From Orbilia blumenaviensis (Eukaryota; Ascomycota; Orbiliomycetes; Orbiliales; Orbiliaceae): a stretch of 64,000 nt of DNA. Position numbers and translations under genes: made by a program. The notes beneath the pieces were generated by a model. That model did no database searches. It had not been told where the DNA came from and was given only the letters and a program-made list of their open reading frames with translations. Numbering within the stretch: the first letter of the stretch is position 1; every line of letters begins with the position of its first letter. The stretch covers positions 2,232,001 through 2,296,000 of the forward strand of contig JAVHNS010000005.1 in the NCBI GenBank assembly GCA_036872755.1, written 5' to 3'. Positions 46,355 through 58,660 of the stretch are shown piece after piece.

Positions 46355-49300
46355 GGGCAAGTATGTTTTTAGTAGCAAGGTAGGCAGTAGGCGTTGGTTA
46401 GTGGCGGGTTAGAGGCCCAACAAGGCATTTATGCCATTAGGTGAATGAATTTGACCATGAGATCCCGATATCTTTCTCATTTTCCTTCCTCCTTTCCCCC
46501 TCACAACCAGCTCTCGCCGCTTCAGCCCAGCCCACTCGTTCAGCGTCAGCGTCGTCCTCTTTCTTGTCGTTCACACTCGTTCATCTGTACCCGTACCATA
46601 TTCCCTTCGCTCAGCCCCTGTACAAATCTCTTGTCATCGTTTGATCCGACCATTCGCTTTTTAGAAGCTGCGTCGTCTTTCCCTTTTGGACCCATCGCGC
46701 CGTAGTTTGGTAAAAAGTTTTTTCTCGTTCGTTTCTTTCTTTCTTTGGTTCTGTACCTGGCCTGGGTCCTGGCTTTTGTACCTTGGGTCCGGTATTATTT
46801 GACGACGACCACTTTTTTGTTTCTTTTTCTTTTCTATCCGGTTCCCTTGTGAGGCACAACCTCCTTCTACTTGATCGTGTTACTTTTTATAGTAGTCGGA
46901 CAATCTCGGCAGCGACTTGGGGGCCGCTATTGCAGAAGTTAGCTTCGGAGTTCACAGTGCCTGATTTGATTTGATTGTATCTGATTGTATTGTTTATTGG
47001 ACACTGCACTGCATTGCAGTACATACTGACTGGCGAGGACACTTACCGAACCGAACAGCCTCCCTTAAGTTTCCACTTTCTTAACCCAAATTTAACAAAT
47101 AGCTGCATCAGCACGGCAGAGAAACTCGAAAGAGAAAGAGGGGTCGTTAATAGGTTAATACCTGTCGGCATACGAACAGGAAAAGGCACCTGCACGATCG
47201 ACACCAAAGATAGACGGATAGACAAGCCCGCGACGTCCTTCTGTCACACAGACAACACGCCGCACAACACAGGCGGACCCCACGCTCTGTTCTCCACGAT
47301 ACCACTGGTCTTTGATATATAAAAATATAGAAACTTCACTTCGGACATCTCTTGGGATTGGACTTGATATATCTAAATATCTGGACCTGGACCCTGGCAT
47401 TCTGTAAGTCATAGCTTGCCTGCTTGCTTGCCTGCTCTTTTGGCATTATTCCGTTTGTGGTTTCCTTTTCTTCCTTTTCTGCACTACTATATGCACTGCT
47501 TGTCCTGTGGGTCTCCTCTACCCCTGGTCGGTTTTTTTGTTTTCCTGCGTGGGAAAGAAAAGTGAGTGTTACCAATCCAACCAACCTCCACGTCTCGAAG
47601 CCTGTTCCCCGTCCCCCATTCCCACCCATTTCGCATTCGCATTCACCCGGATTGCCTGGTCTCAATTTCGCAATCCGGCGGCGGATTCTCGGTACTGGTG
47701 GCATCCGCGCACATATCGCAGCATCGTCATCCCGATCAATATATTCATATTATCAATACCGGCCGTAACTGAACATGGGCACAGAGTCAGTCGATATATT
47801 GAGATTTAATATTCAATTGAGGTTCAATTTCGAATTCAAATTCGAGATATAAGCAAGCCCGTTCATCCCGTTATCTTGATCTTGATCTTGATCTTTGGTT
47901 GGGTTAGAAAGAAGGCGACACTCGCGACACTCCTTGTATTGCCCTCGCCGCAATGCAAATGCATTGACTCCTGTCAAGCACTTGCATCTTCAACAACCAG
48001 TCGCTTGCTCGCAAAGAAACACGTCTCATTCCCTAGATCTGGCGTTAGTGTCTGCAAAGGGTTTGGCCGTCTTCTGGGCGCCAATAGCGTGCTTCTCACC
48101 CAGCCCTGCACCCTGGTGCACTCTCCCAAAAGCTGCTTTCTCCTGTTTCTCACCGCTCCATTCTCCTCCACTTTTCGAGGGAGATTATTTGTGGCTTATA
48201 TCCGTCCTGGCTTCAGAAAAATCCAGATCAGTCAGCGAAGACCCCAAAAAAATAAAATAAAAAAGAAGAAGCGCAGTGCATTACAGTGCAGTAGTAGTTT
48301 TAGCAGCAGCTGTTCACACACTCTCAGACACCCAGACACTCATTCACTCACAGACATTTCGATTAGGTGCTTTGTGCTTGTGTGCTTGTGTGCTTGCTTG
48401 CGCCTGCTGTTCAGCCCGTTATCAAGAAGTTAGTTCATCTCTCTTCTGTTCCTTCTTTTCTTTCTTTCCTTCTTCTCCTTCCTTCTCACCTGTTCTCCCT
48501 GTAGTCCGTCGTCGGTGTTTCTGCGAGTGTCTGTCTACATACCTCGCTCGTAGAAGGTTGGCAGGAGCAGGATATCTTTTTTTTCTTTTCCTTCTTTCGA
48601 TCTCCCTCCCTGTCCTTCCTCTCATTCGTTTTTTGTCTCTCCTTTGCCTCACCCTAATCCCATAATCCCTAATATTCCATCGTCATTCAGGGACTTGCCG
48701 TTCAAGCGGTCATATTTTGGTGCGTGCTGTTACTTGTTAGTGGTACTTAGTTTGTCTGGTCCCTTTTTTTTCTTCTCATTCGATCTCGACGGGTTTGGTT
48801 GCATATTTTCGCTGCGGTGGTTGCCCAAAGTAACTGTGCGGCCTTCACCCCCATTCCTCAGCGCACCTCAACCTCACCTCAACCTCACCTCGTCTTTATA
48901 CCAATCAACAACGTTCCAACCTCCTCCCTCCACTCCTCCACTCTCCTCTCCTCGTTCTCATCGCTGCTTCCATACCTCAATTCTCAAGTGCTTCATTCTG
49001 TCAATCTTCTTCTCGCGTCCCTTTTTTCTCGTCTGCTCGCATCGGAATCCTTCGGAGCCTGTTAAGGGAACACACTAAGCTAACAATGGTCTAATATCCT
49101 TTCAGGAGGCGTATTGTGCACCTGCCCGTACTCCAAAACCAAAAAACCAAAACCATCACATCACCATCGTATCCTCCCTCCGGTCTTTGACGTCTTGGAA
49201 TCGTGCTTCTCACGTTTTACGATTGTCTCTCGTCGCCACTCACCAATTCGCCCCTTTACCAAAACAATACTCCTTCCCTATATATCACGTCTACATACTA

Positions 49301-49641
49301 CATTATATCAAAAAAACACGCCAGACTCTCCGGGCCAGCTTGTTGGGAAGGAAAGACATTCGATGTTGCACTCGTTCTGAGCCTGGAATAATCTTACCTA
49401 ATACCTTCCACTCACACGCACTCCTGACTATTCTTGGGACCTAACCGCACCCTTATCCTGGTCTCGGAATCTAAGATATCTCCCAGAAAAGAAAAAAAAA
49501 AAAAACTTAGCATTCGGAACGAAACGTACGAGCTTCTTCTTCTCTCATACCCCCCTTTGTCGGTTTACGATACATTCTATCACACCTCAATATATATCCC
49601 ATTTTTCCCAAAGTCAGGGGTAATCACCTCCAACCAACCAT
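44390..49641. other. 5.2 kb region with a long pyrimidine-rich leader
   Basis: The first half (to about 46.1 kb) is ordinary spacer. From about 46,150 to the start codon at 49,642 the plus strand is strongly C/T-rich with many short upstream ATG frames and several GTAAGT-like donors, such as at 47405. This looks like a long promoter and 5' leader of the downstream gene, possibly with untranslated introns. Open frames such as 47876-48433 and 48644-49078 are low-complexity Ser/Leu/Phe/Pro strings made by the pyrimidine bias. An A31 run lies at 46319-46349. Confidence 0.5.
46319..46349. repeat. A31 homopolymer
   Basis: Longest homopolymer in the window: 31 A, about 3.3 kb upstream of the low-complexity protein gene. 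No direct repeat flanks it. Confidence 0.9.
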
Positions 49642-52600
49642 ATGCCTATCAAACTTCCACGATTCCGCCGCAAGTCCGTTGGTAATTCTCTAGACGCTAC
49701 CTATCAAGCTGCCGAACCCGAATCTCCAGGTGCTCCTCGTGGTAACAGTCAATTCAGTTTCGACGAAATTGAAAGACCGGCTCCCCAGAACCGATCACAC
49801 TTCCCCCAATACCCTCAGCCACAGTACCAAACACAGGGATACTCTACACATCTCAAGTACGGAGACTCGACCGGTTCCTCCTCGGCCAGCAGGAGTAACA
49901 GCAATAGTGGTGGGAGTACCGGGACGGGGTATTATGCCTCGGATAGGCAGTCGTCGAGCTCAACTTTGCCCTCGTCTGCCGACATCCCGAGAACTCCTCC
50001 CTCTGTAGAAGACCACTACCGCACCGGTTACGCAGTCTCCGATAGTATGAGCTTGAAAGACCCTATGGCTTACGGAACAGGTGCGCCTGTTTCGAGAGGA
50101 GGATGGCAGAACTCGAAAGCTGGTCCCATGTCGAAGGGTCCTTCTTCGGGTCCTTTTAAGCTAGCAGAGCCTCCAAGGTTGGAAACGGCACTGGATTCGG
50201 AGCCGTTGTTTGGAGACGATATGTTCAAGTTTACTTCGGACGGAAAGCGAATGTCGGCAATAGGATTGTTAGATGCAGTGGGACCCAAGGCTGCCACAAG
50301 CCTTTTCATTCCATCTGTAAGACTCTTGTCTGAATTACAGCATTGGATTTTTCTTTATTTTTATTTTTTATTTTCAGTTTCTTTTTAATATGGAATGACT
50401 CTAACATGATTTGATTTAGAAGGACGCGCCGATTGACCCAGTACCACCGGTTCCACCACCGAAGTCGGTGAGCTCGGGTACACCGCAAGGCAAGAAGTTT
50501 GCTGATTCAAGAATCCACGGTGATGACGAAGATATCTATCCGTCAGCTGTCAGTTCTCGATATCAGTCACACGTAGCCCCTTCTTTGCCAAGCCCCAAGA
50601 TAGGGAATACAAGACTGTCACCAGGAGCTAAAAACGGCATGTACCCCTGGGAATCACGGCAGGACACAGAAGAAGACTCTTTGATGTCTGGCGAGAAGTC
50701 GCCGTCGCCTGGCCCAGCACCGCCACCACCGCCAAAGCAGGAGAACTACCAACCGCGTCATAATCGGACCTTGACTCCCGCTTCGACACTTCCACTGAAG
50801 GTAGAGTCGATGGATTCGCTGGCTACACCGCCACAAACAGGAAGGGCTCCGAGACCAGATGCCAAGGAAAGTGTTAAGAGGGCAATTGGATTAGGAAAGA
50901 GGCCAACGCCTGCTGGGAGCTCGAGTGGAAACCATGAAGAAACCAAGACGACTTCTCCAGCGTCGACTGTAAGGAGGAAGGAAGTACCATCCTCGAAGGT
51001 CTCAGATATATCGCCAAAGGAGGAAGTGATCACCATTCCGCCACCACCTCCCATCCCAACCACGACAGTGACGCTCTCTTCGCCTCCAAAGCTCCCACGT
51101 GTTAAAACTGCGCCGGTCTCGCTACCTCAGGACAACCTCTTCAGCGACTCGGAATCACAGAAATCTACACCGAAGGGCCGACCACAGCATCCTGGGAGAG
51201 CAGAGTCTGATGATTTCTTGACAGCCAATTTAATGCGTGATGCCGCTATCGCGTCTTCTTTTGAGGCAGGAGAGTCTGATCGCCTAAAACAGCCGCGAAA
51301 GGTGTTTACAAAAGCTCAGTTTGAGAGGTATAAGGCGCAACAGGAGGAGGAAAGGCAATACCAGGTACGGAATGGAAAGAAGGACGATAGCGACTCGGAA
51401 AGTGATGTTTCCGACGACGACGACGAGGTGGAGCGACAGCGAGCGCAGGCCAAGCAACGTGCGAAGCAGGACGCCCATTTGTCGGTGTATCGCCAACAGA
51501 TGATGAAAATCACTGGATCGCATGGCACCGATACCACAAATCTCCAGACAAACAACCTTGGAATGATGAACAAGGCTGCTTCGAATAGCACGCCAATGCT
51601 ATCCCTGTCAGCTCCCATGCCTCACCTGAGCATCTCCTCCCCAAGCTCTGCGGGTGACAAGTCCGATGGCGAGGACGAGGAGGTTCCGTTAGGAATTCTC
51701 ATGGCACACGGCTTCCCCAATAAAACAAGCGGTCGACCACCAACTCGACTTTCTAACTCGAACTCGTCTCCCAATCTTCGATCTGTCTCCGGAACTACCC
51801 AGTTCAATGACAATGCCTCCGCGACCAACCTCCCACCGTTCGCAAGACACCTACCAGCGGACCCATACTTTGGTGCCAGTTTGGTTAATCAGGCAAACCG
51901 GGTCTCTATGGCCCCGTCGTCACTATATGGTGGCAGCCAGCGCGAGTCGCAGTTTATCCCTCCCCCGCAACAGCCTAGGCCATCTCCTCCTGGAAGGTAC
52001 CCTACGGGTTTGATCGGAAATATTGTGCGCGACGAGGAACTCAGAGCTGCTCGTCGTGGCGGCGGTGCGGCTCAGCAAGCTCCATTCTACAACGAAGCAA
52101 TGATGTCCCCAGCGCCAATTTCCCCGCAGATTCAGTCCCAGGGCGAGACCGTGCAGTTGCAAATGGCCAACCAGATGACCCAAATGATGCAGCTCCAGAT
52201 GCAGTGGATGCAAATGCAGCAGCAGCAGCAGCAAATGATGATGGGTATGCCCGGTACAATGCCAATGATGCCCAATGCTTCGCCAATGGGTGGGATGGGT
52301 ATGATGGGAGGAGCTGGCCTCATGCCGAACATGATGATGCCAGGACAGAGGGCAATGAGTATGGTGGACACCGGCTCCATGCCGCATTTCCAGCCTGGGC
52401 CTGGTTTGATGCCACAACAGCCACAGCCACAGACGCCAGGCTCGAATTTGAGTCCAGGGTACGCTGGTTCGGTTTATGGCCATACTAGGTCTAGCACCCT
52501 GCCAACCTTTATGCAACCCGGATATACGCCATCGATTGCGCCTAGCGAGCGAAGCAACATTGGACAACCATCCAGGTACCGTCCTGTGACCTACCAAACC

Positions 52601-52816
52601 GGGTCCGGAAATAGCAGCGGAGGCGGCGACAGGACCAGGACTCTGCTCTCCGCAGCACCGCCATCCGGATTGAAAACATCGCTTGCGCCCAAGGACGACA
52701 GCGATGATGAAGACGGGTGGGCAGAAATGGCCAACAAGAAGAAGGAAAAGAAGGAGACGTGGAGGAAGAAGAAAGAGACGGGCATTCGAAGTGTGCTGAA
52801 ACTTGGTGGCAACTAA
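49642..52816 (+). CDS. Large low-complexity fungal protein (two exons, 1023 aa)
   Basis: Exon 1 (49642-50316) and exon 2 (50420-52816) join in phase 0 across a 103-nt intron, forming AATSLFIPS then KDAPIDPVPPVPPPK. The protein starts MPIKLPRFRRKSVGNSLD, a basic patch, then long Ser/Pro/Gly-rich stretches. At about residues 520-590 there is a charged coiled coil: FTKAQFERYKAQQEEERQYQ, an acidic DDSDSESDVSDDDDE block, and AHLSVYRQQMMKITG. Residues about 800-870 are Met/Gln-rich with a Q6 tract. The C-terminus DDEDGWAEMANKKKEKKETW followed by GIRSVLKLGGN is compact and basic. I recognise the organisation as that of a conserved Pezizomycotina protein but not a named function. Such composition suggests a scaffold or condensate-forming regulator; this is inference. 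Confidence 0.85.
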
Positions 52817-54327
52817 ACCACTTGCAACACCCTTCTGACGCGAGCACGAACCGAACGGAAATCCTTACCGACGACTTTTGGAGGCAAACTTTTATATATA
52901 AACTCATACGACTTTGATGGCTCTTAACTCCTTCACGTACACATGGACTCCTTTTTTTTCTCCCTCTGCGCCCCCTTTTCTGTACATTTTTTTCTCGCAT
53001 TTTCATTTGCCGGCATTCAGATATCAGCTTGTAGCGTCTAATACTTATACCGGGTATAATTTCTAAAACCACCACCACAACCACCATCGATCATAACAAC
53101 GGGTAAAAAGTTCAGCATTATTTTTTTTTCGGATCCAACCACCGAGTGCCAAGAGGATATCTTAATGAGAAAAAGAAAGGGAATCGAAGGCGGAAGGGCA
53201 GGATATGACAGGGAATTTGAACGTCTAGGAAAAGGGAACGGAGGGATGCGTGTGTGGAAGGTGGACAATTAACTTTGTAATTTTTGATCTCATTTCTTTT
53301 CTTTCTCAGTGTGCATGCAAGCTTTTTGAAAAATCTCTATCTAATTAGCTTTCTTTACCCTCATTTTTCATGTACAATGTTTTCTCCCTCTCTGGGTGTC
53401 ATCTAGCATCTCTCCTTTTTTTTTTTTTAGCTTTTTGTTATTGGTTTCACTACATCTCGTTCATAACATCATAGCCTTTTCTCTTCCTTCATTCTTTCTC
53501 TCATCCGTTAATCCATCCAAACACACTCTCGCTCTCGCGCACTCTGAACACGCATGCATGCTCTCTGCCGGCCCTTCCTATAGCCCCTTTTCCCAAGAAA
53601 CTCCCATTCATAAGTCCATACTAAACTGTACGATGCATATTACATTTCCTTCCCCTTTTTTCTCCTATAACTACTGTTAATTAGCTTTAGCTTTAGCTTT
53701 TTTTTTTATCGTTATTATTATAGCTTAATTGCATTGCGGTCTGCTTTTTCTTTACATCGGCATCTTTAAATTGCGCTTTTGCAGGGAAGGCGGGTGAGCT
53801 ACGTATTCACCGCAGTAGCTCTTCCATTCTGCTTGCTTGATAGCCCGGGATTAATACTCTTCTTTCTTTATATACTTCGAATTCGCTTCGTCTTAAGCTT
53901 TCGAGTTCAATTCAGGTTGTTGATTCATACCAGCACTCTTGCCTTTTTATTGGCTAGCTAAAGCTATTTACTTTATTGCAGTTATTGACTATACACTTTC
54001 TTGATACTTTACTTCTGGTATTTAATTATAGCGGTTTCATTGAACCTCTTCCTTTTATATTTCTGCTAGTGTTATTATATAGTCTTTTAACTAATCGCAC
54101 GGGTTTACTACGGCCACATTGATGGTATTATTATCTTGAATGTCCTTCGAAGTCTGTTGGCATATAATATACCCCGTTTCTCTGGGCTGTCTTTAATTCG
54201 TCGAAGCGGAATGAACTTTTTTATGGTTTACATATAAGCTTGCTCGAAAATGACAATACTCCATCTATCCAATCTATCGTACACCACCACCGCTGCGCAT
54301 GCATATATATAGCAGGTCTCAGACATT
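52817..54327. other. Convergent T-rich spacer
   Basis: 3' regions of the low-complexity gene and of YTM1. The plus strand is T/C-rich, with many short T runs and a triple AGCTTT repeat near 53683-53700. No frame shows a domain. A long 3' untranslated region of the upstream gene is likely. Confidence 0.5.
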
Positions 54328-55728
54328 TTAAGACTGATCCACAACCGTAACATCCGCCATTCCCTCTCCACGATTAATCTGTATCTTCTTATCCTCACCC
54401 ACACTGACCAGTCCTATATCACGGCTCCAATCTATCCCAAACACCTTTCCAATCCCGCTTTCTCGTTTAATCACGAATAAACTCCTGCCTTCCCTGTTAT
54501 CCCCGTCGTCTGTTGTAGTGGTACTGGAGGAAACGCTTCGAACATCCCATACCCTAACCGTGCCATCGTGGCTACCGCTTGCGAATGTGAATTCGCTCTC
54601 TGGACTGCCGACGATGGATACCACGCCGTTGGTATGACCTCTCAACACAGCAGTTTGTACAACCCTTGAATCCTCCCTGGGGTCATGTAGTGTAATATGT
54701 CTAGCCGCTGATCCGGCTGCCAACAGATTCAACCTCGAGAGCGCCGTTATTGATAGTAGAGGATGCTGAGTAGTCCGTGTCGATACCGGTTGGGAGGTTA
54801 TTAAATCGTGAGTTATGATGGATTTATCCCACGAAGCTGAGTATGCTGCTGTCTGGTCTGTGGGGTGAAGTGTTACTTGAGAGACTGGCGCTGTGTGGGC
54901 TGTTAATACCGCCAATGGGCCCTTTTTTATGGTGTTTGGGGGTTTTGAAGATAAGCGACGGCGTTTTCGGGTGAATGCTGTGGACTGTGGGAGAGTTACG
55001 GTGGGGAGGAGGGAAGAGTCGGTGGACCAGACTGCAATTGTGTGGTCGGATGAGGAGGAGAGGAATTGGTTGGTAGATGGGGAGTGGGAGATGGAGGTTA
55101 TGGTGGATTTGTGAGAGATGTAGGTTGTTGTTGGGAGTATTTCCCTTGTATCTGAGGATGGATCTGATTCTGGGGTGTAAGACCAGAGGTTTATCGTGCG
55201 GTCGAGGCCAGCGGTAAGGAATGATGAGGAAGAGACCCAGGTGACGGCTTTGACTGATTGGGTGTGCATTGGGACGGTCCTCGCGAGGATGTCACCTGAG
55301 AAAGAGGTTATCTGGGCGGATCCATTGAAGGAGCCTGTGAGAATTGTAGGTGATGGAGAAGTAGAAGGGGAGAGATGAACGGAGGAGATCCAGTCATCTT
55401 GCTCGAAGCTCCCAATATATGTTGGGGGTAGCTGGGAGCGGACGTATTCGATGTCTAATGGCTTCTCAGAGCTAAGGCCGGCTTGAGTAAGGTACTCGTC
55501 GATTGAGGAACGTAGGTAGGTTCCATCGATGAGAAAGTCGAAGGGGATTGGTTTGGGAGCCCCGAGGAGGTGGTTGACGAGGGTTGAAAGACCGTAGCGT
55601 TTGAAATTCGTGGGGACGCGCAAGGGCTGGAGGGGGATCGAGAGGGAGGTGTCGCGGGTCGAGAGGTTTATCTGGATCCGTGCTGTATTATTATCAGGCG
55701 CACTGTCGACGTCCATTGCCTCTGTCAT
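54328..55728 (-). CDS. YTM1: Ribosome biogenesis WD-repeat protein Ytm1 / WDR12 (single exon, 466 aa)
   Basis: Subunit of the Nop7-Erb1-Ytm1 complex, required for 27S pre-rRNA processing and 60S assembly; removed from the particle by the AAA protein Rea1/midasin. The N-terminal ubiquitin-like NLE domain is at about residues 14-90: ARIQINLSTRDTSLSIPLQP, FKRYGLSTLVNHLLG and PFDFLIDGTYLRSSIDEYL. The MIDAS-binding glutamate of the family probably lies in this last helix. Seven WD repeats follow, for example DWISSVHLSP, TAGLDRTINLWSY, SSSDHTIAVWS, SASWDKSIITHDL and SGSHDGTVRVWDV. The start was set at 55728 (MTEAMDVDS); the upstream ATG at 55884 adds an unrelated Lys-rich leader. No intron. Confidence 0.93.
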   Translation of the reverse strand: MTEAMDVDSAPDNNTARIQINLSTRDTSLSIPLQPLRVPTNFKRYGLSTLVNHLLGAPKPIPFDFLIDGTYLRSSIDEYLTQAGLSSEKPLDIEYVRSQLPPTYIGSFEQDDWISSVHLSPSTSPSPTILTGSFNGSAQITSFSGDILARTVPMHTQSVKAVTWVSSSSFLTAGLDRTINLWSYTPESDPSSDTREILPTTTYISHKSTITSISHSPSTNQFLSSSSDHTIAVWSTDSSLLPTVTLPQSTAFTRKRRRLSSKPPNTIKKGPLAVLTAHTAPVSQVTLHPTDQTAAYSASWDKSIITHDLITSQPVSTRTTQHPLLSITALSRLNLLAAGSAARHITLHDPREDSRVVQTAVLRGHTNGVVSIVGSPESEFTFASGSHDGTVRVWDVRSVSSSTTTTDDGDNREGRSLFVIKRESGIGKVFGIDWSRDIGLVSVGEDKKIQINRGEGMADVTVVDQS

Positions 55729-57005
55729 TTTTTCCCTTTTCTTTCCTTTTTTTTTCGTTTTATGATCTGGTAATTTGGTGAAGCTGGCGATGTAGTAGAA
55801 TTTACGAGGAAGCTTGTCGCGATATAATTTTTTTTTGGATGTTGCAAAAAAAGTTATGCGACAGCTGCGCCACGACCAATACATAAGTTAACTAGCCACA
55901 CCCGACAGATGTGTAAGTCGGGTTTAAGACTGTTACGGCCGAGTATGCCATCTATCAATTCCGAGGCCTCAAGCTAGCAATGCATAGACTTAGACGTACG
56001 TAAGTACTCAATTAGTTACTTGCCGGCTACTTTGTTGTATTATTAAACAAGCTAGCATAGGTATGCCCTGGATGTCTGGGTCTCAGATTTGGTCTGGGAC
56101 AATCCCGTTCTTTGCATTCGCAGAGTTTCTCGACTTTTGGATGCTGACCTTCGACTTCATGCTTTACTTCCCCCTCAGAATAATCACCTCTGAATACTCG
56201 CGAATTCCTAAATATAGGGAATGACACTTTCCTCTCAAGATCCAGTTCTTCCGCCAGAGAGTCGTCAAAGCCCAAGTTGCCATTCCCGAGTAACTTCGAA
56301 AATGGTAAAGCAGATAATCTCGGTCTATTTCCACCTTGCTTTCCCCCCTTCCGCTTTTAACTCTGAACGTGTTTCTAGAATTCTGCTGTCGTTTCTTTTT
56401 AGCATGCCAGAAGAAATGCATGAGGGCCTTCTATTGTAACCAGTTTAAAGAGCCTATAATTTTCTCAAGTCAGCTTCAATCAAAGTCCTGGGGCTATTTT
56501 TTTAAGTTTATTGAAAACCCAGACAGCTCACATTGTGTTTAGATCTAGAACTGCATCCATGTCATAAAACTCCCCAAATTTCATAATATCGGCTTTGTAT
56601 ACCGACGGCATCCATTCCCCTCTAAGAAAAAACTTGGCTGACCGGTCTCGGGGCCTAGACGTACATAAATTCGAGTAACATGACAACTCGATAAATGCGT
56701 GACAAGTGAACACCCAGGTCAAAGAACTCGCGAGGGAGCTCTGCCCTTGAGTTTAGGATGATGAATGCCACCCAGAAAGTAGTGGAGCTAGCAAGCAGGG
56801 TGATATTAAAGAGGATTCACTTCCATCTCCACAATTTATGACAGACTAAAGTGCAAACTGGTTCTATGCATACACAGTTATTCAAGTACATCTTTTCTTA
56901 GGCACTACCTTGTCCCATAAGATGTGGTATACGTACGTACCGGGCACGTAGCTAGTGGAAAGGAATGGGCATACAAGTATTTGATAAAAAACAGGTCCAT
57001 TTAAC

Positions 57006-57006
<1 letters not shown>

Positions 57007-57050
<44 letters not shown>
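57007..57050. repeat. (AC)22 microsatellite
   Basis: Uninterrupted dinucleotide repeat of 22 AC units in the YTM1-ERG12 spacer. A likely polymorphic marker. Confidence 0.95.
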
Positions 57051-57053
<3 letters not shown>

Positions 57054-57543
57054 GTATATACTGAGGTATATATAAAGAAGTGTGCTTGTTTATAGGCTGG
57101 CAGGTATGTTTTTAGACTTCATGTGCCTCTAACACGCGAGATAGACTAGGCCAAGTTTTGTTCATCTGAATCATGCCGACGGTTCGCATATGTCCCAGGT
57201 TTGAAGTTGGCCTGTGTATGTATGCGCCGAAATCTTCTATAATAAGTTTTTCTCTCTCAATAATATAGTTGGTAAATCATGATTTTCGACTTCGAATTCA
57301 GCATGTCTTAGAATTTTCAATTGGCTAACTATTTAACCTATTACATCTGTTTGTTTAAAAGTTGCTGCCACTGAAGCAGGTCGTGTGTCATAAACCCGCG
57401 AACTTGAGTGTTGTTTGTGTGATCTTATTCTTCAAGGCTTTTTCTATATAACCATAACTATGAACCATTTCGAATTTCGTACGAAAATACCTAGATTTAA
57501 ATATCGATATACCTTCCAGATGCCCAAGTACCTACGTATTTAC

Positions 57544-57849
57544 CTAGGTACTTACGTACGTGTTAGATAAATTTCTTACTGCTTTGAAAGCCTTCTTTCG
57601 TAGTTTATGAGCCTTGGAGAATGCAATGGGTATGTGAGGTTCGATTTGTTCAACATAAAGCATGCCCGTTAACTTACGTAATTGCAGCCCAGCTACCATT
57701 TGATATCTCATTCGGGAAGACCGGGACTGTTTATAAACGGAAAGGGATGAAAGGACAAACCATAGGCCATGGGAATCAACGGGCTGACGTCGGTACATAC
57801 CCCGGATGATTTCCAGCCATGCGTCTAGAGTACTTTTAGTACTCGCCAT
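57544..57849 (-). CDS. Doubtful small protein frame (101 aa, or 59 aa if spliced)
   Basis: Minus-strand frame from ATG 57849 beginning MASTKSTLDAWLEIIRG. A GTATGT donor follows directly, and an acceptor-like AAG before LTGMLYVEQIEPHIPIAFSK would keep the frame, giving about 59 residues with a basic C-terminus. Either form lacks a recognised domain and stands alone in a spacer. Listed only because the ATG, donor and frame coincide. Confidence 0.2.
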   Translation of the reverse strand: MASTKSTLDAWLEIIRGMYRRQPVDSHGLWFVLSSLSVYKQSRSSRMRYQMVAGLQLRKLTGMLYVEQIEPHIPIAFSKAHKLRKKAFKAVRNLSNTYVST

Positions 57850-58484
57850 ATTAGCTGGTCGACGCCCAATTGCAAGTTACATTTTCCATAGAATTTGTCC
57901 GACTTCATTCCGTATTCGTCGATCCAGCAGAGAAAGGGAGAAAGTGAGAAAGGCGGAGTCAGCCCGGGCCGTCATAATGGGCTGATGCATACATATTACA
58001 TTTTCCTTTATGTATGTGCATTGCTTTTGGAGGGTCGCACGACGTCATGCCATTCTATTCGCTGCCACTCTATCCACATCTCAGGGCATAGCATTGCCTA
58101 GCTTTGCATCCAAAAGTATGCATGATGTATTAATGTATATCCGCATGTACACCGGTGTAATACCGACATAGATGTGATACCAGGTGATACAATCATATAC
58201 ACGCGATCGTTCATAGGATCGGGTATTGCTACATGCAAATTGATTTTGTGGGGTTGAAGCCCATCGACGGTCGGGCGGGCTGCGGTGGGCCGGGGCGAAG
58301 TTTTTTGGTTGAGCTTTTGGGAAGAAGGTTAACCCCTGTCGGAGTCCGAACGAGAACGAGAACGAGAGGACGGACCTGAACTGGAACTGGGACTGGAACC
58401 AGAGCCAGAACCTGACCCAGAAAACTGGGGCTGGGCTATTAGCTACCTACTTAGCTGGCTAGCTGGAGTCCCTGGCCTGGGATG

Positions 58485-58509
58485 GGACTGGACTGGACTG
58501 GACTGGACT
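58485..58509. repeat. (GGACT)5 pentanucleotide repeat
   Basis: Five tandem GGACT units in the ERG12 upstream region, near other GA-rich and CT-rich simple repeats. Confidence 0.9.
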
Positions 58510-58640
58510 TACCTAACGGTTAGCTTAGTTCGGTTGACTTTTTACTTGAGTTGGCCCATTCCGCTCCTCTCTCCGTCGACTGCATACTGTGCTCCGTCCT
58601 GTATCCTCTCTTTCATTTATTAAACACACAACGTCCTGTT

Positions 58641-58660
58641 CTCTCTCTCTCTCTCTCTCT
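58641..58660. repeat. (CT)10 repeat in the ERG12 leader
   Basis: Ten CT units about 345 bp before the ERG12 start codon, in a C/T-rich stretch usual near fungal transcription starts. Confidence 0.9.

Noticed and set aside
47876..49078. Long plus-strand ORFs 47876-48433 and 48644-49078
   Set aside because: Low-complexity Ser/Phe/Leu/Pro strings produced by the C/T bias of the leader; several frames are open at once.
55729..55884. Lys-rich N-terminal extension of YTM1
   Set aside because: The NLE domain begins shortly after the ATG at 55728; the upstream part is rich in T/A runs typical of untranslated sequence.
57007..57050. AC repeat considered as a telomere-like or functional element
   Set aside because: A plain dinucleotide microsatellite with ordinary flanks.
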